NCBI GenBank assembly: GCA_023393165.1 | Contig: JAEWMJ010000024.1 | Coordinates: 1 to 64,000, forward strand | From: Bacillota bacterium | GTDB taxonomy: Bacteria > Bacillota > Clostridia > Christensenellales > Christensenellaceae | Reading direction: 5' to 3' | Length of the DNA: 64,000 bases | Part shown: positions 39,270-49,141 of the stretch, in pieces | Layout: every line of letters starts with the position of its first letter | How positions within the stretch are numbered: position 1 is the first letter of the stretch | Notes under the pieces: generated by a model | Told to the model about the DNA's origin: nothing | The model's input: the letters and a program-made list of their open reading frames with translations, nothing else | The model's database searches: none | Translations under genes and position numbers: made by a program

Positions 39270-42200
39270 GTGCAAAATTTTATACAGCAAACAATTGCTG
39301 AAATGGATGAATTCAAGCAGTTGCTGCAATTTATACGGGGGGGGCAAATGCCCGTCTCGATTATTGGCGTTCCTCAAAACGCGGTGCGCTTTTTATTAAA
39401 AACCCTGTCCAGGGAAACGGGCAGGACGGTCGTTTTTGTGCACCCGACTTTTGAAGAGGCGAAGCAAAGCGCAAAAGAAGGGAAACTGTTTCCCGCCGAA
39501 GACATGCAGCTCAGGACCGTCGCCGCGAAAAGCCGGGAAAATACGTTTGAGCGGATCGAACTGCTTTTTGACCGGAATCCGGTTGATGTGGTCCACATGC
39601 CCGTTCTGGCGCTGCAGCAAAAAATGATGCCGCCGGAACTTCTTTACGGCGCAGCCATATCGCTTTTCGCCGGGAAACAATACGGGATAGATTCTCTGCT
39701 GGAAAATTTTATGCGCCTTGGGTATGAGAGGGTGGAGACGGTATATGAAAAAGGCCAGTTTGCTCGGCGGGGCGAGATCGTGGATGTTTTTTCCACCTGC
39801 TACGGCGCGCCTGTCCGCCTGACTTTTTTTGACGACGAGATCGAAACCATCCGGTGTTTTAACGAAGACACCCAGAAGTCTGAAGGAAGGACGCTGGAAA
39901 AAATCAATGTATTCCCGGCGAGCGAATTTATACTGGATGAGGACATGGCCGGAAAAGCTCTCCGATACCTCGGCGGATATGAGAAAGACAATTCTCCTCT
40001 CGGGACCGCCGCGCAGGATATGTGCTTTCAGCTTCGGGAATTCGGGACATTCGAAAACGCGGACAGTTTTCTTGGCGTTATGACGCAGGGGTCCTCCGTA
40101 GCGGAATATTTTAAGGGCGCTCTCTTTTTGTTTGACGACTATGACAGGGTTTTAAGCCAGGCGGAGAAGAACCGGGAAGAATTCGAACGTTTGTTTGAAT
40201 CCCTGAAGAGAAACGGGGAGGTTTTCCCCGTACAAAAAGAGTCCTTTCTGGATTTCAAAAAGCTGGAATTCCTTCATAAATCTGCAATGGAATTAACGCC
40301 GGTCGCGTCGTCCAAATGGAAGGCGCGCACCGTGGATTTTGCCATGCGGCAGGCAGCGCAGTTCACCGGCAAAATAGATTTGCTGGCCGACAGCCTCAAA
40401 TCCAGGCGGAAAGCCGGGTACCGTGTGGCAATGTGTGTGGGTGCAAAAGCGGATTCCCTGTCGCGTGCGCTCCGGGATCTTGATATTCTTTGTCCGGTGA
40501 CGGCCGGGGGCGGAGAAGGGATATTTATCAGCAGAGAAGTGCTGGACTACGGTTTTGAAATCCCCCGCATCAAAACGTATTTTTTGGGCGAATGGGATGT
40601 ATACGGACGGATCAAAAAGGTGCAGATGAAATCTCATCCGTCCAAAAAAACAACGGAAGACATCTTTGCGGAACTTTCGGCAGGCGACTATGTGGTGCAC
40701 GAGGTGCACGGCCGTGGAAGGTACCTGGGACTCAAAAAAATGGAAGCTGCCGGAAGCGTTGCGGAATACATGGAAATAGAATACCGGGACGGAGACAAAC
40801 TCTATGTCCCGACGGCGCAGATCGACCGTGTGCAAAAATATATCGGCAGCGAAGACGGCGTTCCCGTACTATCCCGCCTGGGCGGACGGGAATGGGAAAA
40901 CACCAAAAACAAGGTGAAAGAATCCGTCAATAAACTGGCGTTCGATCTGGTAGCGCTTTACGCAAACAGGTTTGAGGCAAACGGTTTCAGGTTTGCCCCG
41001 GATACCGTCTGGCAAAAGCAATTCGAAGATAATTTTGAGTTCGAAGAGACGGACGGACAGGAGCAGAGCCTTGAGGAAATCAAACGGGATATGGAATCAA
41101 ACCGGGTCATGGACAGGTTGCTGCTGGGGGACGTGGGATACGGAAAAACCGAAGTCGCCATGCGCGCCTGTTTCAAGGCGGTGATGAATTCCAAACAGGT
41201 GGCGGTGCTCGTGCCCACAACCCTTCTGGCGCGTCAGCATCTAGAAACCTTTAAAAAACGCTTCGAGGGATTCCCGGTCACAATAGACATGATCAGCCGG
41301 TTTTCCGCTTCGCGACACAAGGAAATCATGCGGGACGTTTCGCTCGGAAAAATTGACATCATTATCGGCACGCACAAACTGCTGTCCAAAGACATCAAAT
41401 TTCATAATCTCGGGCTCCTGATCGTGGACGAGGAGCAAAGGTTCGGGGTGGCGCATAAGGAAAAAATCAAGCTCTTAAAGCAGTCCGTCGACGTTCTTAC
41501 TCTTTCGGCAACCCCCATTCCCCGTACGCTGGAGATGTCTTTAATAGGCATCCGGGACCTCTCCACAATCAAAACGCCGCCCGTTTCCAGAAAACAAACC
41601 CAGTCTTATGTGGTGCGGTATTCGGACAGCCTTCTTCGCGACGCGGTGCAAAACGAGATAAGGCGGGGCGGACAGGTTTATTTTGTCTGCCGGCAGATCA
41701 ACCAGATGGACCGGCTGGTTTTAGATATCAGAAGAAACGTTCCGGAGGTCAGAGTAGCGGCGGTACACGGGCAGATGGGGGAAGCGCAGATCGAAAAAAC
41801 GGTTTCCGCGTTTATTGAAGGCCAAACCGATGTGCTGGTATGCACAACGATAATAGAATCCGGGATCGATATACCCGCCGTCAACACCATTATCATTTAC
41901 GAGGCGGATAAATTCGGATTGTCCCAGCTTTACCAGCTGAAAGGCCGGGTGGGCAGGGGCGATAAGATATCTCACGCCTATTTCACGTATCTGGGCAGCG
42001 TTGTGGGCGAAAACGCCAAAAAACGTCTTGCTGCCATACGGGAATTCACGCAGCTCGGGTCCGGGTTCAAGATCGCGATGCGCGATCTGCAGATCAGGGG
42101 CGCCGGAAACCTGCTGGGCCCCGAACAAAGCGGACATATGGCAAGCGTAGGGTACAGCCTTTATTGCAAAATGATGAAACAGGCAATCGAGGCGGCTAAG

Positions 42201-42680
42201 GGAAAGGTTCCCATAGGAGCGGAAACGGAATTCGAAACCGCGGTGGACCTGGCTATCCCCGCCTATATTCCGGATTCCTATATAGACGAAGAGACGCACA
42301 AACTGGATATGTATAAGGCGATATCACGCATTTCAGGCGTGCGGGATATGAAGGAAGTCCGGGACGATCTTACAGACCGGTACGGAAAAATACCCAGGGA
42401 AGTGGAAAACCTGATCATATGCGCACTGGTTAAAAAATTCGCAAACGAGGCCGGTATCGCGAGCGTAATTAAAAAAAGCGATAAAATTGAGCTAAAATAT
42501 GCCGAAAATGTAAATATTGAGCCTAAACGCCTTATACGGTTTTTAACCAGGATGGGAGAAAAAGCCCAGTTCAGAGCCACAAATCCGCCTGTGATTGTTT
42601 TCGGAAGCCCGGCTGTAAAGGAACTTGTGGAGTTCCTGCACGCATTAAAACGTTGCAAACCCTCCGCTTTCGGAGTATAA
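39270..42680 (+). CDS. mfd: Transcription-repair coupling factor
   Basis: A 1136-residue ATP-dependent translocase that removes stalled RNA polymerase and recruits UvrA. Domains in order: UvrB-like region (about 20-330), CarD-like RNA polymerase interaction domain (YVVHEVHGRGRYLGL, near 475), Walker A LLLGDVGYGKTE (near 617), DEEQRFG box, SATPIPRTLEMSL, helicase C-lobe with the TRG region (GRVGRGDKISHAYF), and the C-terminal UvrA-binding domain. The start is GTG behind AAGAAGAGG. A promoter for prsA lies inside its last codons. Confidence 0.97.
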   Translation: MQNFIQQTIAEMDEFKQLLQFIRGGQMPVSIIGVPQNAVRFLLKTLSRETGRTVVFVHPTFEEAKQSAKEGKLFPAEDMQLRTVAAKSRENTFERIELLFDRNPVDVVHMPVLALQQKMMPPELLYGAAISLFAGKQYGIDSLLENFMRLGYERVETVYEKGQFARRGEIVDVFSTCYGAPVRLTFFDDEIETIRCFNEDTQKSEGRTLEKINVFPASEFILDEDMAGKALRYLGGYEKDNSPLGTAAQDMCFQLREFGTFENADSFLGVMTQGSSVAEYFKGALFLFDDYDRVLSQAEKNREEFERLFESLKRNGEVFPVQKESFLDFKKLEFLHKSAMELTPVASSKWKARTVDFAMRQAAQFTGKIDLLADSLKSRRKAGYRVAMCVGAKADSLSRALRDLDILCPVTAGGGEGIFISREVLDYGFEIPRIKTYFLGEWDVYGRIKKVQMKSHPSKKTTEDIFAELSAGDYVVHEVHGRGRYLGLKKMEAAGSVAEYMEIEYRDGDKLYVPTAQIDRVQKYIGSEDGVPVLSRLGGREWENTKNKVKESVNKLAFDLVALYANRFEANGFRFAPDTVWQKQFEDNFEFEETDGQEQSLEEIKRDMESNRVMDRLLLGDVGYGKTEVAMRACFKAVMNSKQVAVLVPTTLLARQHLETFKKRFEGFPVTIDMISRFSASRHKEIMRDVSLGKIDIIIGTHKLLSKDIKFHNLGLLIVDEEQRFGVAHKEKIKLLKQSVDVLTLSATPIPRTLEMSLIGIRDLSTIKTPPVSRKQTQSYVVRYSDSLLRDAVQNEIRRGGQVYFVCRQINQMDRLVLDIRRNVPEVRVAAVHGQMGEAQIEKTVSAFIEGQTDVLVCTTIIESGIDIPAVNTIIIYEADKFGLSQLYQLKGRVGRGDKISHAYFTYLGSVVGENAKKRLAAIREFTQLGSGFKIAMRDLQIRGAGNLLGPEQSGHMASVGYSLYCKMMKQAIEAAKGKVPIGAETEFETAVDLAIPAYIPDSYIDEETHKLDMYKAISRISGVRDMKEVRDDLTDRYGKIPREVENLIICALVKKFANEAGIASVIKKSDKIELKYAENVNIEPKRLIRFLTRMGEKAQFRATNPPVIVFGSPAVKELVEFLHALKRCKPSAFGV

Positions 42681-42681
42681 T
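42653..42681 (+). promoter_or_regulatory. Promoter of prsA within the 3' end of mfd
   Basis: TTGCAA and TATAAT are separated by exactly 17 nt; the -10 box overlaps the mfd stop codon. The prsA ATG lies 32 nt downstream. Confidence 0.85.
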
Positions 42682-42712
42682 AACTTTGATTTTTCTACAA
42701 AAGGAGAACGCT

Positions 42713-43924
42713 ATGAATAAACTGAAAAAAATAGCTTCTATCATACTTTGCGCCGCTGTCGTTGGCGCCCTCACGGCTTGTTCCATGATTTCGGTCGATC
42801 CGGAAAAAGACGCCAACCAGGTTGTTGCGGTCGTGGGCGATAAACAGATACTGAAAAAAGAATACACCGAACAGTTTAATTATTTAATGTCCGCTTACGG
42901 ATACGACGAAACCTACATTAAAGACCCGGGTAACAAGGAAACGGTAGACAGCATGAAAAAATCCGTTCTCGATCAGATGGTTGCTGATGAGGTTGCGTAT
43001 CAGTACGCGATTGCAAACGGTATGGACCTGACGGACGCTGAAAAACAGGAAACGCAGGATAATCTTAATGAAACGATCGAATCCTATAAAGACACTATCC
43101 GTGAACAGGTGGAAGCGGAAGCGTCTTCCGACCCCTCCATCAATGTTGACGAGGAAACCGCAAAAAGGCAGCAGGAGCAGCTTGCAGTTTATCAGGATCC
43201 TTCCTATGTGGAAGGCACTATCCGGTATCAGATTCTCCAGAAGTTTGAAGAAAGCGTCACAAGTACGGTCAATGTGACCGAGGAACAGGCGAAGGAAAGA
43301 TACGATCTGGAAGTCGATAACCAGAAGCTGATGCTGGACAACATGGCTTCGTATCAGCTGAACATATCTCTGGGCAACACCCCTTACGTTTACCCTGAGG
43401 GAACCAAGGCGGTCAAAAACATCCTGATCCCTATCCCGGACGATAAACAGACCGAGATCCAGACATACAGGCAGAATAATAACGACGCGCAGGCCGACGC
43501 TACACTGCAGGAAGAACTCGCAAAAATAAAATCACAGGCGGACGAAGTGCTTGCCAAGGTAAAGGCCGGAGAAGACTTTGATTCCCTGATCGATCAGTAC
43601 GGCAAAGATCCCGGAATGACGCAGGAACCCGGCAAAACAAAGGGCTATTACGTTTATCCCGAAGACACCCAGTACGTGCAGTCTTTTGTGGACGCCGCTG
43701 TTGCCCTTCAAAACGTGGGCGATACGTCCGACTTGGTTGCAAGCGATTACGGCTATCATATCTTAAAGCTGATTGCCATACCCGAGCAGATCGTGCCTTT
43801 TGATGAGATTAAGGACGATCTGATAGCGACGCTGCAGTCAGACCAGGAGCAGTCAGCGCTTGAACAAAAGCGGCAGGAGCTTGTCAAAGCCGCAAACGTA
43901 AAAGAATACTACAACAAATTGTAA
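42713..43924 (+). CDS. prsA: Foldase lipoprotein, parvulin-type peptidyl-prolyl isomerase
   Basis: A 403-residue lipoprotein assisting folding of secreted proteins outside the membrane. The signal peptide ends in the lipobox LTAC at residues 19-22. A SurA/PrsA-like N-terminal helical region covers about residues 35-220, and the rotamase domain (about 245-390) has VKNILIPI, DFDSLIDQYGKDPG and SDYGYHILKL. AAGGAG precedes the ATG. Compared with B. subtilis, where spoVT follows mfd directly, this gene is an insertion between mfd and spoVT that is common in Clostridia. Confidence 0.93.
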   Translation: MNKLKKIASIILCAAVVGALTACSMISVDPEKDANQVVAVVGDKQILKKEYTEQFNYLMSAYGYDETYIKDPGNKETVDSMKKSVLDQMVADEVAYQYAIANGMDLTDAEKQETQDNLNETIESYKDTIREQVEAEASSDPSINVDEETAKRQQEQLAVYQDPSYVEGTIRYQILQKFEESVTSTVNVTEEQAKERYDLEVDNQKLMLDNMASYQLNISLGNTPYVYPEGTKAVKNILIPIPDDKQTEIQTYRQNNNDAQADATLQEELAKIKSQADEVLAKVKAGEDFDSLIDQYGKDPGMTQEPGKTKGYYVYPEDTQYVQSFVDAAVALQNVGDTSDLVASDYGYHILKLIAIPEQIVPFDEIKDDLIATLQSDQEQSALEQKRQELVKAANVKEYYNKL

Positions 43925-43937
43925 ATTAAGACATTAG

Positions 43938-43962
43938 GCCCCGCGGACGCGGGGCTTTTTTT
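43938..43962 (+). terminator. Terminator of prsA
   Basis: GCCCCGCG pairs perfectly with CGCGGGGC and is followed by seven Ts. Confidence 0.95.
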
Positions 43963-44099
43963 ACGGGAAACTGCCAAGCTGTTAAATATAATTCAAAAAT
44001 TTTGTCAGTCCTCCGCTTTTTGCATGCGTTTGAATAATATCTTTATGTTTGCAAATAATAGCAATACAACCAAATTGGTTAGTTTTAGAGGAGGAGCAT

Positions 44100-44648
44100 A
44101 TGAAAGCAACTGGAATTGTAAGAAGGATAGACGAACTTGGAAGAGTAGTTATCCCAAAAGAAATAAGAAGGACACTCAGAATTCGTGAAGGAGACCCTCT
44201 TGAAATATTCACCGAAAGGGAGGGCAATATTATATTGAAAAAATACTCGCCGATAGGCGAGTTGAACGAATATGCCAACCAGTTTACCGAAGCTATCAGC
44301 AGGGCGCTTGGAAAAGTATCTCTTATCTGCGATAAGGATATCGTCATCGCCGCTGCAGGTACTAATAAAAAGGATTATTTCGAAAAGCCTATCAGCCGCG
44401 CCATGCAAAGCCTGATAGAAAACAGGCAGGCGCTTACCGCAGCCGATAATGGCAATGTGATCCCGGTGGTGGAAGGGGAAGATGCAAAAGGAATATATTC
44501 GGAAGTATTGGTGCCCATTATATCGGAAGGGCACACGATCGGAGCTGTAGGCGCGCTTTCCAAAAAGCCTGAGTCCGCCTTTTCTGCAGGCGATATCAAG
44601 GCGCTTGAGGTTGCCGCGGCTTTTTTAGGTGCGCAAATGGAGCAGTAG
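44100..44648 (+). CDS. spoVT: Stage V sporulation protein T
   Basis: A 182-residue forespore regulator. The N-terminal AbrB-type domain reads MKATGIVRRIDELGRVVIPKE, and the C-terminal GAF-like domain covers about residues 60-180 (GKVSLICDKDIVIAAAG, SEGHTIGAVGALSKKP). In B. subtilis SpoVT tunes sigma-G genes. GAGGAGGAG precedes the ATG. The upstream region has a TGAATA near 44032 that resembles a sigma-G -35 box, but I do not find a convincing -10 box at the right distance. Confidence 0.95.
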   Translation: MKATGIVRRIDELGRVVIPKEIRRTLRIREGDPLEIFTEREGNIILKKYSPIGELNEYANQFTEAISRALGKVSLICDKDIVIAAAGTNKKDYFEKPISRAMQSLIENRQALTAADNGNVIPVVEGEDAKGIYSEVLVPIISEGHTIGAVGALSKKPESAFSAGDIKALEVAAAFLGAQMEQ

Positions 44649-44756
44649 CGCTTCAAGTTGCAATTTTAAATATATTAAAATACCCGTAAGGCGGTTATCT
44701 ATAAGGCAGTATTTAAAAAACTGATTGCTGGCGGCTGGCAAGCGGGATGTAGTTTA

Positions 44757-44800
44757 ATAAACAAGGCAGTGACCATCATATGGTTGAATGCCTTGTTTAT
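44757..44800 (+). terminator. Hairpin behind spoVT
   Basis: ATAAACAAGGCA pairs perfectly with TGCCTTGTTTAT, and ACCAT with ATGGT inside the loop. TTTATT follows. It is probably the spoVT terminator, 108 nt behind the stop codon. Confidence 0.6.
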
Positions 44801-44821
44801 ATTTATTGGGGGTTATATTAC

Positions 44822-44944
44822 TTGTATCCAAACGAAACAGGTTGGCAGGAAAAACTTCTGGAATCTTTTGTAGTTATAAAATTTACACATGAGGAAGCAT
44901 ACGGAACTGAATTTATGTACAAACAAAGCCGGCAAGGGTTATAG
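44822..44944 (+). other. Possible small ORF or gene remnant
   Basis: A 40-codon frame from TTG with GGGGGT about 9 nt upstream (LYPNETGWQEKLLESF to KQSRQGL). Composition is protein-like, but the length is small and the last codons run into the terminator of the convergent ABC operon. I do not recognise it; it could be the end of a deleted gene. Confidence 0.25.
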
Positions 44945-44961
44945 AATACCGTGCCGGCTTT
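44925..44961 (-). terminator. Terminator of the ABC transporter operon
   Basis: AAAGCCGGCA pairs perfectly with TGCCGGCTTT. On the minus strand it is followed by TTTGTTT, 13 nt behind the permease stop. Confidence 0.75.
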
Positions 44962-44973
44962 CTGTACACCCGT

Positions 44974-47184
44974 TCAGAACATCGTATCATCTTTGAGCGC
45001 ATCCACCAGATTCAATCGGTATATTTTTCTACCGCCTAAATAGTTGGCCAGAACTACGGACAGTATAATCAAAAGAGCAAATACCATAACCGGTACAATC
45101 GGCATTTGCTTAATAAATTCATTCAAAGGAATCTGGCTTTTATTCAAAGCAAACAGAACAATCGGTATATTTATCAGCAGGCTTATGACAATAGGTTTTA
45201 GGCTTATTATGGCCGTTTCCACCAGCAAAATGTTCCAAACACCTTTTGGGGTCAATCCGTTTGTAACGTATCTCGCAAATTCCCTTCGTCTTTGATGAAT
45301 ATGGCCCAGAGTGTTGGAAAATACATTTGCAAGTCCGATACAGAATAATAAACTGGATAAGATTCCGATTAAAAGAATTTTCACATTTCGAGTTGATATA
45401 TTGGATTCTTCCGTTTCCTGTCTGTTTTCGGTTGTATATTCGTACTTTCCATTCAAAAGGATCTTTATATTATCCTGAATGCTTGCAATCTCATCCTCTG
45501 AAGCGGCCTTAATATTATAAAAGATTTTTTCGGCGCTAAAATATTGTGCCGTTTTTTCAAAGGAGCTTGCGGACGTAACCTGCGGCAGAGTAAAGTTTTC
45601 AAATTCCTCTCTGATTTCTGGAAATTTATCCGTTAAAGCAATCTGCATTGCATTGAAGCTTCCTGCTGTCTCAGTTAAAAACTCGAAGTCCTGCAGGCCT
45701 GACACTTTTATAAATGGAATCAGTTTCTTATTATTCCGGCCGCTGTTTATATTATCCCATATTGTATTAATGGTAATGACTGCCGGCAACTCCGTTCCAT
45801 CAGAAAGCGAAACAGCAGCTCCAATTTCATTGCAATACTCCCTGAAGCTTTCGTCATCCAGAATGATAAATGGAGTTTTTATCTTATAGTAGTTATCCAA
45901 AGCCTGTATACCGGTATCCTTCAACACCTCTATTCCACCGAGGAACAGAAGATCGTCGCTGAGCATATCCTTTGAAATGTTGCTATAGGCATTTACATTG
46001 CGGTAAGATATGCATTTTGATACTCCCGGTATGTTCCGGATGCCGGAAAGAAGCGTATCTCCATCCTTTTTGTCCACATTCATATTAACCATCAGATCCC
46101 ATTTATCTTTGTAACGCTCAAAAAACGTATAGTGAGTACTGATGGACGATATAGTATTAAAATTCAGATAAGCCGAAAAAATCAGGAAAGATAAAGTTAA
46201 GGCTATAGTGGATGTTTTAAAAGCCTTTCTCCTTGCGTATATAGATTTTTCCGCCAGATCGCTTTCAATGCCGAACAGACGTGAAAAAATGTAAATCCGC
46301 TTTACTTTATTTACAGGCTGTGTTTTTCCGTATTGTATTGCTTCCAGCGGACTTATCCTGCTCATTTTTACGGCCGGTATGCGGGCAGATAGCCATACGG
46401 TTATAAAAGAGGCCGACAGCGCCGCTATAAAAATAAAGGGATTATATTGGAATTGGATTGCTAAATCCCTGAAAGGGTCGGTAACACTTTGGATTATTTG
46501 GATAAAAACGTAGCATAATCCTGCTCCCAACGCTACTCCGGCTATGATCGGCAGCAGGCATAAAATGAGGGCTTCACTGACCAGAACAGAACGGATCTGC
46601 CGGGGTGTTGCTCCGATACTCTGCAGTAATCCTAGCTGGTGCAGCCTCGCGTTCATGGAAACGCCGAAAGCGTTATGGATAGTCATAATCAGTGAAAAGC
46701 ATGCCCCCAGCATTGTAAGCAAATATATAAATGGAATAAGCGGTGGATTCATCTTCTCCTCGGGTGAAAAAATAAAATATTGTTCCAGCAGTTTGTTATT
46801 ATATTCAATTTTTCCATTGTCCACAGTCAGTCCAATCTTTTCCGCAAGCTCCGGTAAATCCTTATAAATGCTGCTCATAGGATCAAAATATAGATAGGCT
46901 GTCCTGCCATTGCCTATATCAGTCTCGTTAAAGATTACGTTCTTCACACTCGCGTGGCGCTCCAGAAATTCAACGTCATCTTCTGTTATATTACCGGTTA
47001 ATTTTCCATGCCAGTCGCCCGTCTCTAGTTCAATCAGACGTATATCATCCGTCCATATATTGAAGAAAACCCCGCAGGTCAAGGAAAGAAGCACGGATGC
47101 TATAAAAGCGACAAAAACTATGGATATACTTGAAATTCTGTTATTTCTTATATAGCTTAAAGAATATTCTTTCCATATGTTCAT
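44974..47184 (-). CDS. ABC transporter permease (FtsX-like)
   Basis: A 736-residue membrane protein of the MacB/FtsX permease type. One helix near residue 25, a large outside loop, then helix clusters around residues 155-290, a helix near 330, a second outside domain (about 360-590) and a final cluster of three helices (about 605-715). Repeated FtsX motifs: LGLLQSIGATPRQIRSVLVSEA in the first half and RRREFARYVTNGLTPKG in the second. The ATG at 47184 follows AAGGAGG. It forms a unit with the ATPase gene upstream and with the two-component genes. Confidence 0.9.
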   Translation of the reverse strand: MNIWKEYSLSYIRNNRISSISIVFVAFIASVLLSLTCGVFFNIWTDDIRLIELETGDWHGKLTGNITEDDVEFLERHASVKNVIFNETDIGNGRTAYLYFDPMSSIYKDLPELAEKIGLTVDNGKIEYNNKLLEQYFIFSPEEKMNPPLIPFIYLLTMLGACFSLIMTIHNAFGVSMNARLHQLGLLQSIGATPRQIRSVLVSEALILCLLPIIAGVALGAGLCYVFIQIIQSVTDPFRDLAIQFQYNPFIFIAALSASFITVWLSARIPAVKMSRISPLEAIQYGKTQPVNKVKRIYIFSRLFGIESDLAEKSIYARRKAFKTSTIALTLSFLIFSAYLNFNTISSISTHYTFFERYKDKWDLMVNMNVDKKDGDTLLSGIRNIPGVSKCISYRNVNAYSNISKDMLSDDLLFLGGIEVLKDTGIQALDNYYKIKTPFIILDDESFREYCNEIGAAVSLSDGTELPAVITINTIWDNINSGRNNKKLIPFIKVSGLQDFEFLTETAGSFNAMQIALTDKFPEIREEFENFTLPQVTSASSFEKTAQYFSAEKIFYNIKAASEDEIASIQDNIKILLNGKYEYTTENRQETEESNISTRNVKILLIGILSSLLFCIGLANVFSNTLGHIHQRRREFARYVTNGLTPKGVWNILLVETAIISLKPIVISLLINIPIVLFALNKSQIPLNEFIKQMPIVPVMVFALLIILSVVLANYLGGRKIYRLNLVDALKDDTMF

Positions 47185-47198
47185 AAAAACCTCCTTCC

Positions 47199-47879
47199 TC
47201 ATCCTACTTTTTTATCAGAAAGGATGCTTCCGTCCTCAATTGTTATAATCCGGTCCGCTTCCAGGGCAATTCTTTCATCATGTGTAATGAGTAGAATAGT
47301 TTGCTTCAAATTGCGGTTGGAAAGCTTCAGCAATTCCACAATTTCTCTTGAATTTTTTTGGTCCAGGTTTCCCGTCGGCTCATCAGCGAGTATAATTGCG
47401 GGGCGGTACAACAGGGAACGGGCAATCGCCGTCCGCTGCTGCTGCCCTCCGGAAAGCTGACTGGGCAGAGCATCCAGTTTGTCGGACAATCCTAAGGTAC
47501 TTACAAGGTAATTGAAATATTCCTGCTCGGGCTTCCGTTTATCCAATAACATCGGCAGCATAATATTTGTTCTGACAGTCAGGGTCGGTATCAAATTATA
47601 AAACTGATAGATCAGTCCTACCTTCCTTCGCCTGAAAATGGCTGCTTTTTCCGTGTTGAAACAGGTAATATCTGCATTATCAATCCATATTTTACCGGAT
47701 GTTGGGAGGTCTACTCCTCCAAGCAAATGCAACAAAGTGGACTTGCCAGAGCCAGAAGCCCCAACCATTGCAATGAACTCTCCTTTTTCTACTGATAGGC
47801 TGAGTTGATTCAGGGCAGTTACCTTGTTGGCTCCAAAACCATAGATCTTTGATACACTTTCGCATTTCAAAATTTCCAT
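47199..47879 (-). CDS. ABC transporter ATP-binding protein (LolD/MacB type)
   Basis: A 226-residue ATPase. Walker A GASGSGKST, signature LSGGQQQRTAIARSL, Walker B IILADEPTGNLD, and the switch His in LLITHDERIA are all present. The short LolD/FtsE-type architecture fits the FtsX-like permease that follows after 14 nt. I take the ATG at 47879 behind AGGAAGG rather than the in-frame start at 47915. Such pairs, next to a two-component system, often handle antimicrobial peptides or cell-wall stress (inference). Confidence 0.95.
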   Translation of the reverse strand: MEILKCESVSKIYGFGANKVTALNQLSLSVEKGEFIAMVGASGSGKSTLLHLLGGVDLPTSGKIWIDNADITCFNTEKAAIFRRRKVGLIYQFYNLIPTLTVRTNIMLPMLLDKRKPEQEYFNYLVSTLGLSDKLDALPSQLSGGQQQRTAIARSLLYRPAIILADEPTGNLDQKNSREIVELLKLSNRNLKQTILLITHDERIALEADRIITIEDGSILSDKKVG

Positions 47880-47953
47880 AATACACCTTCCTAGTATTAA
47901 ATTTAACCGATGCATCCGTTATACGTGGTATCCTATCATGGAAAAGTGACAAC

Positions 47954-49141
47954 TTAGTGACTATAATATCGGATAATGAAACAGGCGCCGCCGCAAAGCA
48001 GGTTTTTCGCGCTGATCAGGCCGCCTTGCATCTCTATTAAGGATTTGGCAAGAGATAGTCCTATCCCTGTTCCAGTCTTGGTGGCATTTTCACCGAAATA
48101 AAAGCGTTCAAAAATATGAGGAAGATCCTTTTCATTAAAGCCTTCCCCGTTATCTTCTAATTTTATCTCCGTATAAAGGGGATTTTGCGTATAATCCACC
48201 GAGATCAAGCTACCCTCGGGCGTATGCTCGATACAATTTTTAATCAGATTAATGAATGCCTCTATACTCCATTCCATATCTCCCTGAAAAGTAATTTCCG
48301 GATGATTCGGCAACACTACTTGGATATTTTTTTTCCTGATCAATTCCTCCAGGGTCTCCAGAGATAATTGCAGCATTGAATAAACGTCTACCTTGTTTTT
48401 CTCCAGTTTAAGTACACCGGCGTCAATCCGTGAGAGTGTCAGCAGAGCGTTCATCAATTGCTCCAAATGAATCGTCTGCCGTTGAAGTTTTTCCACATAG
48501 GTATGATTCTTCTCATTGTCCAGCAGCTGCGCCATAATGGAAATGGCTGCAACCGGTGTCTTAATCTGGTGCGAAATATCGGTAAGATGCCCGGCGAGGT
48601 TTTTATGTGCCAATAAGGCTGATTCGCTGGTCTGGCGGAGCTTTATTACTGTTTTGTAAATTTCATCCTGCAACGGGGAAAAATCATCTTCGGTATCCGG
48701 TAAAATTGTAGCATCGTATTCCAGGTTGATTTTTTCAAGATAGGTAGTCAAGTCCGAAATGCGTTTTCTATATATTCTTTTATAGGTTCGGAAAATCATA
48801 TAAATAAGAAAGGCAGAAACCGGAAAGATAATCAGCAAGGAAAATTTCATGTTTTCTATATATTCAAAAGCAAAATCCATTGGTTTGAAACCGTATAGAG
48901 CAAGTATATCCTTATTTGATTCTTCGGTGTTTTTTACAGGCGAAAGGCTGTCCTTAATCATTTTTATAATATACTGTTCCGATTTCGGATTTTCTTCTGT
49001 TATGCCCTGCGCCAGTTCGGATAAAATCTTGTATTGGCTTTGTGCATAAGCCTGAGATAAGATTATGCCTATGACGCTACAGCTTATCAGACAGCTGAGG
49101 CATAAGAGGAAAATAAAAAGTAGTTTGTATTTATTTTTCAT
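47954..49141 (-). CDS. Sensor histidine kinase
   Basis: A 395-residue membrane kinase. Two transmembrane helices (about residues 8-32 and 98-116) enclose an outside domain of about 65 residues. The H-box is LTDISHQIKTPV with His191; the ATPase part shows NLIKNCIEHT (N-box), LEDNGEGF (G1), FERFYFG (F) and TGTGIGLSLAKSL (G2). It overlaps the response regulator gene by 4 nt (ATGA). Its outside domain is larger than in the intramembrane-sensing BceS kinases, so it may bind a ligand itself. Confidence 0.95.
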   Translation of the reverse strand: MKNKYKLLFIFLLCLSCLISCSVIGIILSQAYAQSQYKILSELAQGITEENPKSEQYIIKMIKDSLSPVKNTEESNKDILALYGFKPMDFAFEYIENMKFSLLIIFPVSAFLIYMIFRTYKRIYRKRISDLTTYLEKINLEYDATILPDTEDDFSPLQDEIYKTVIKLRQTSESALLAHKNLAGHLTDISHQIKTPVAAISIMAQLLDNEKNHTYVEKLQRQTIHLEQLMNALLTLSRIDAGVLKLEKNKVDVYSMLQLSLETLEELIRKKNIQVVLPNHPEITFQGDMEWSIEAFINLIKNCIEHTPEGSLISVDYTQNPLYTEIKLEDNGEGFNEKDLPHIFERFYFGENATKTGTGIGLSLAKSLIEMQGGLISAKNLLCGGACFIIRYYSH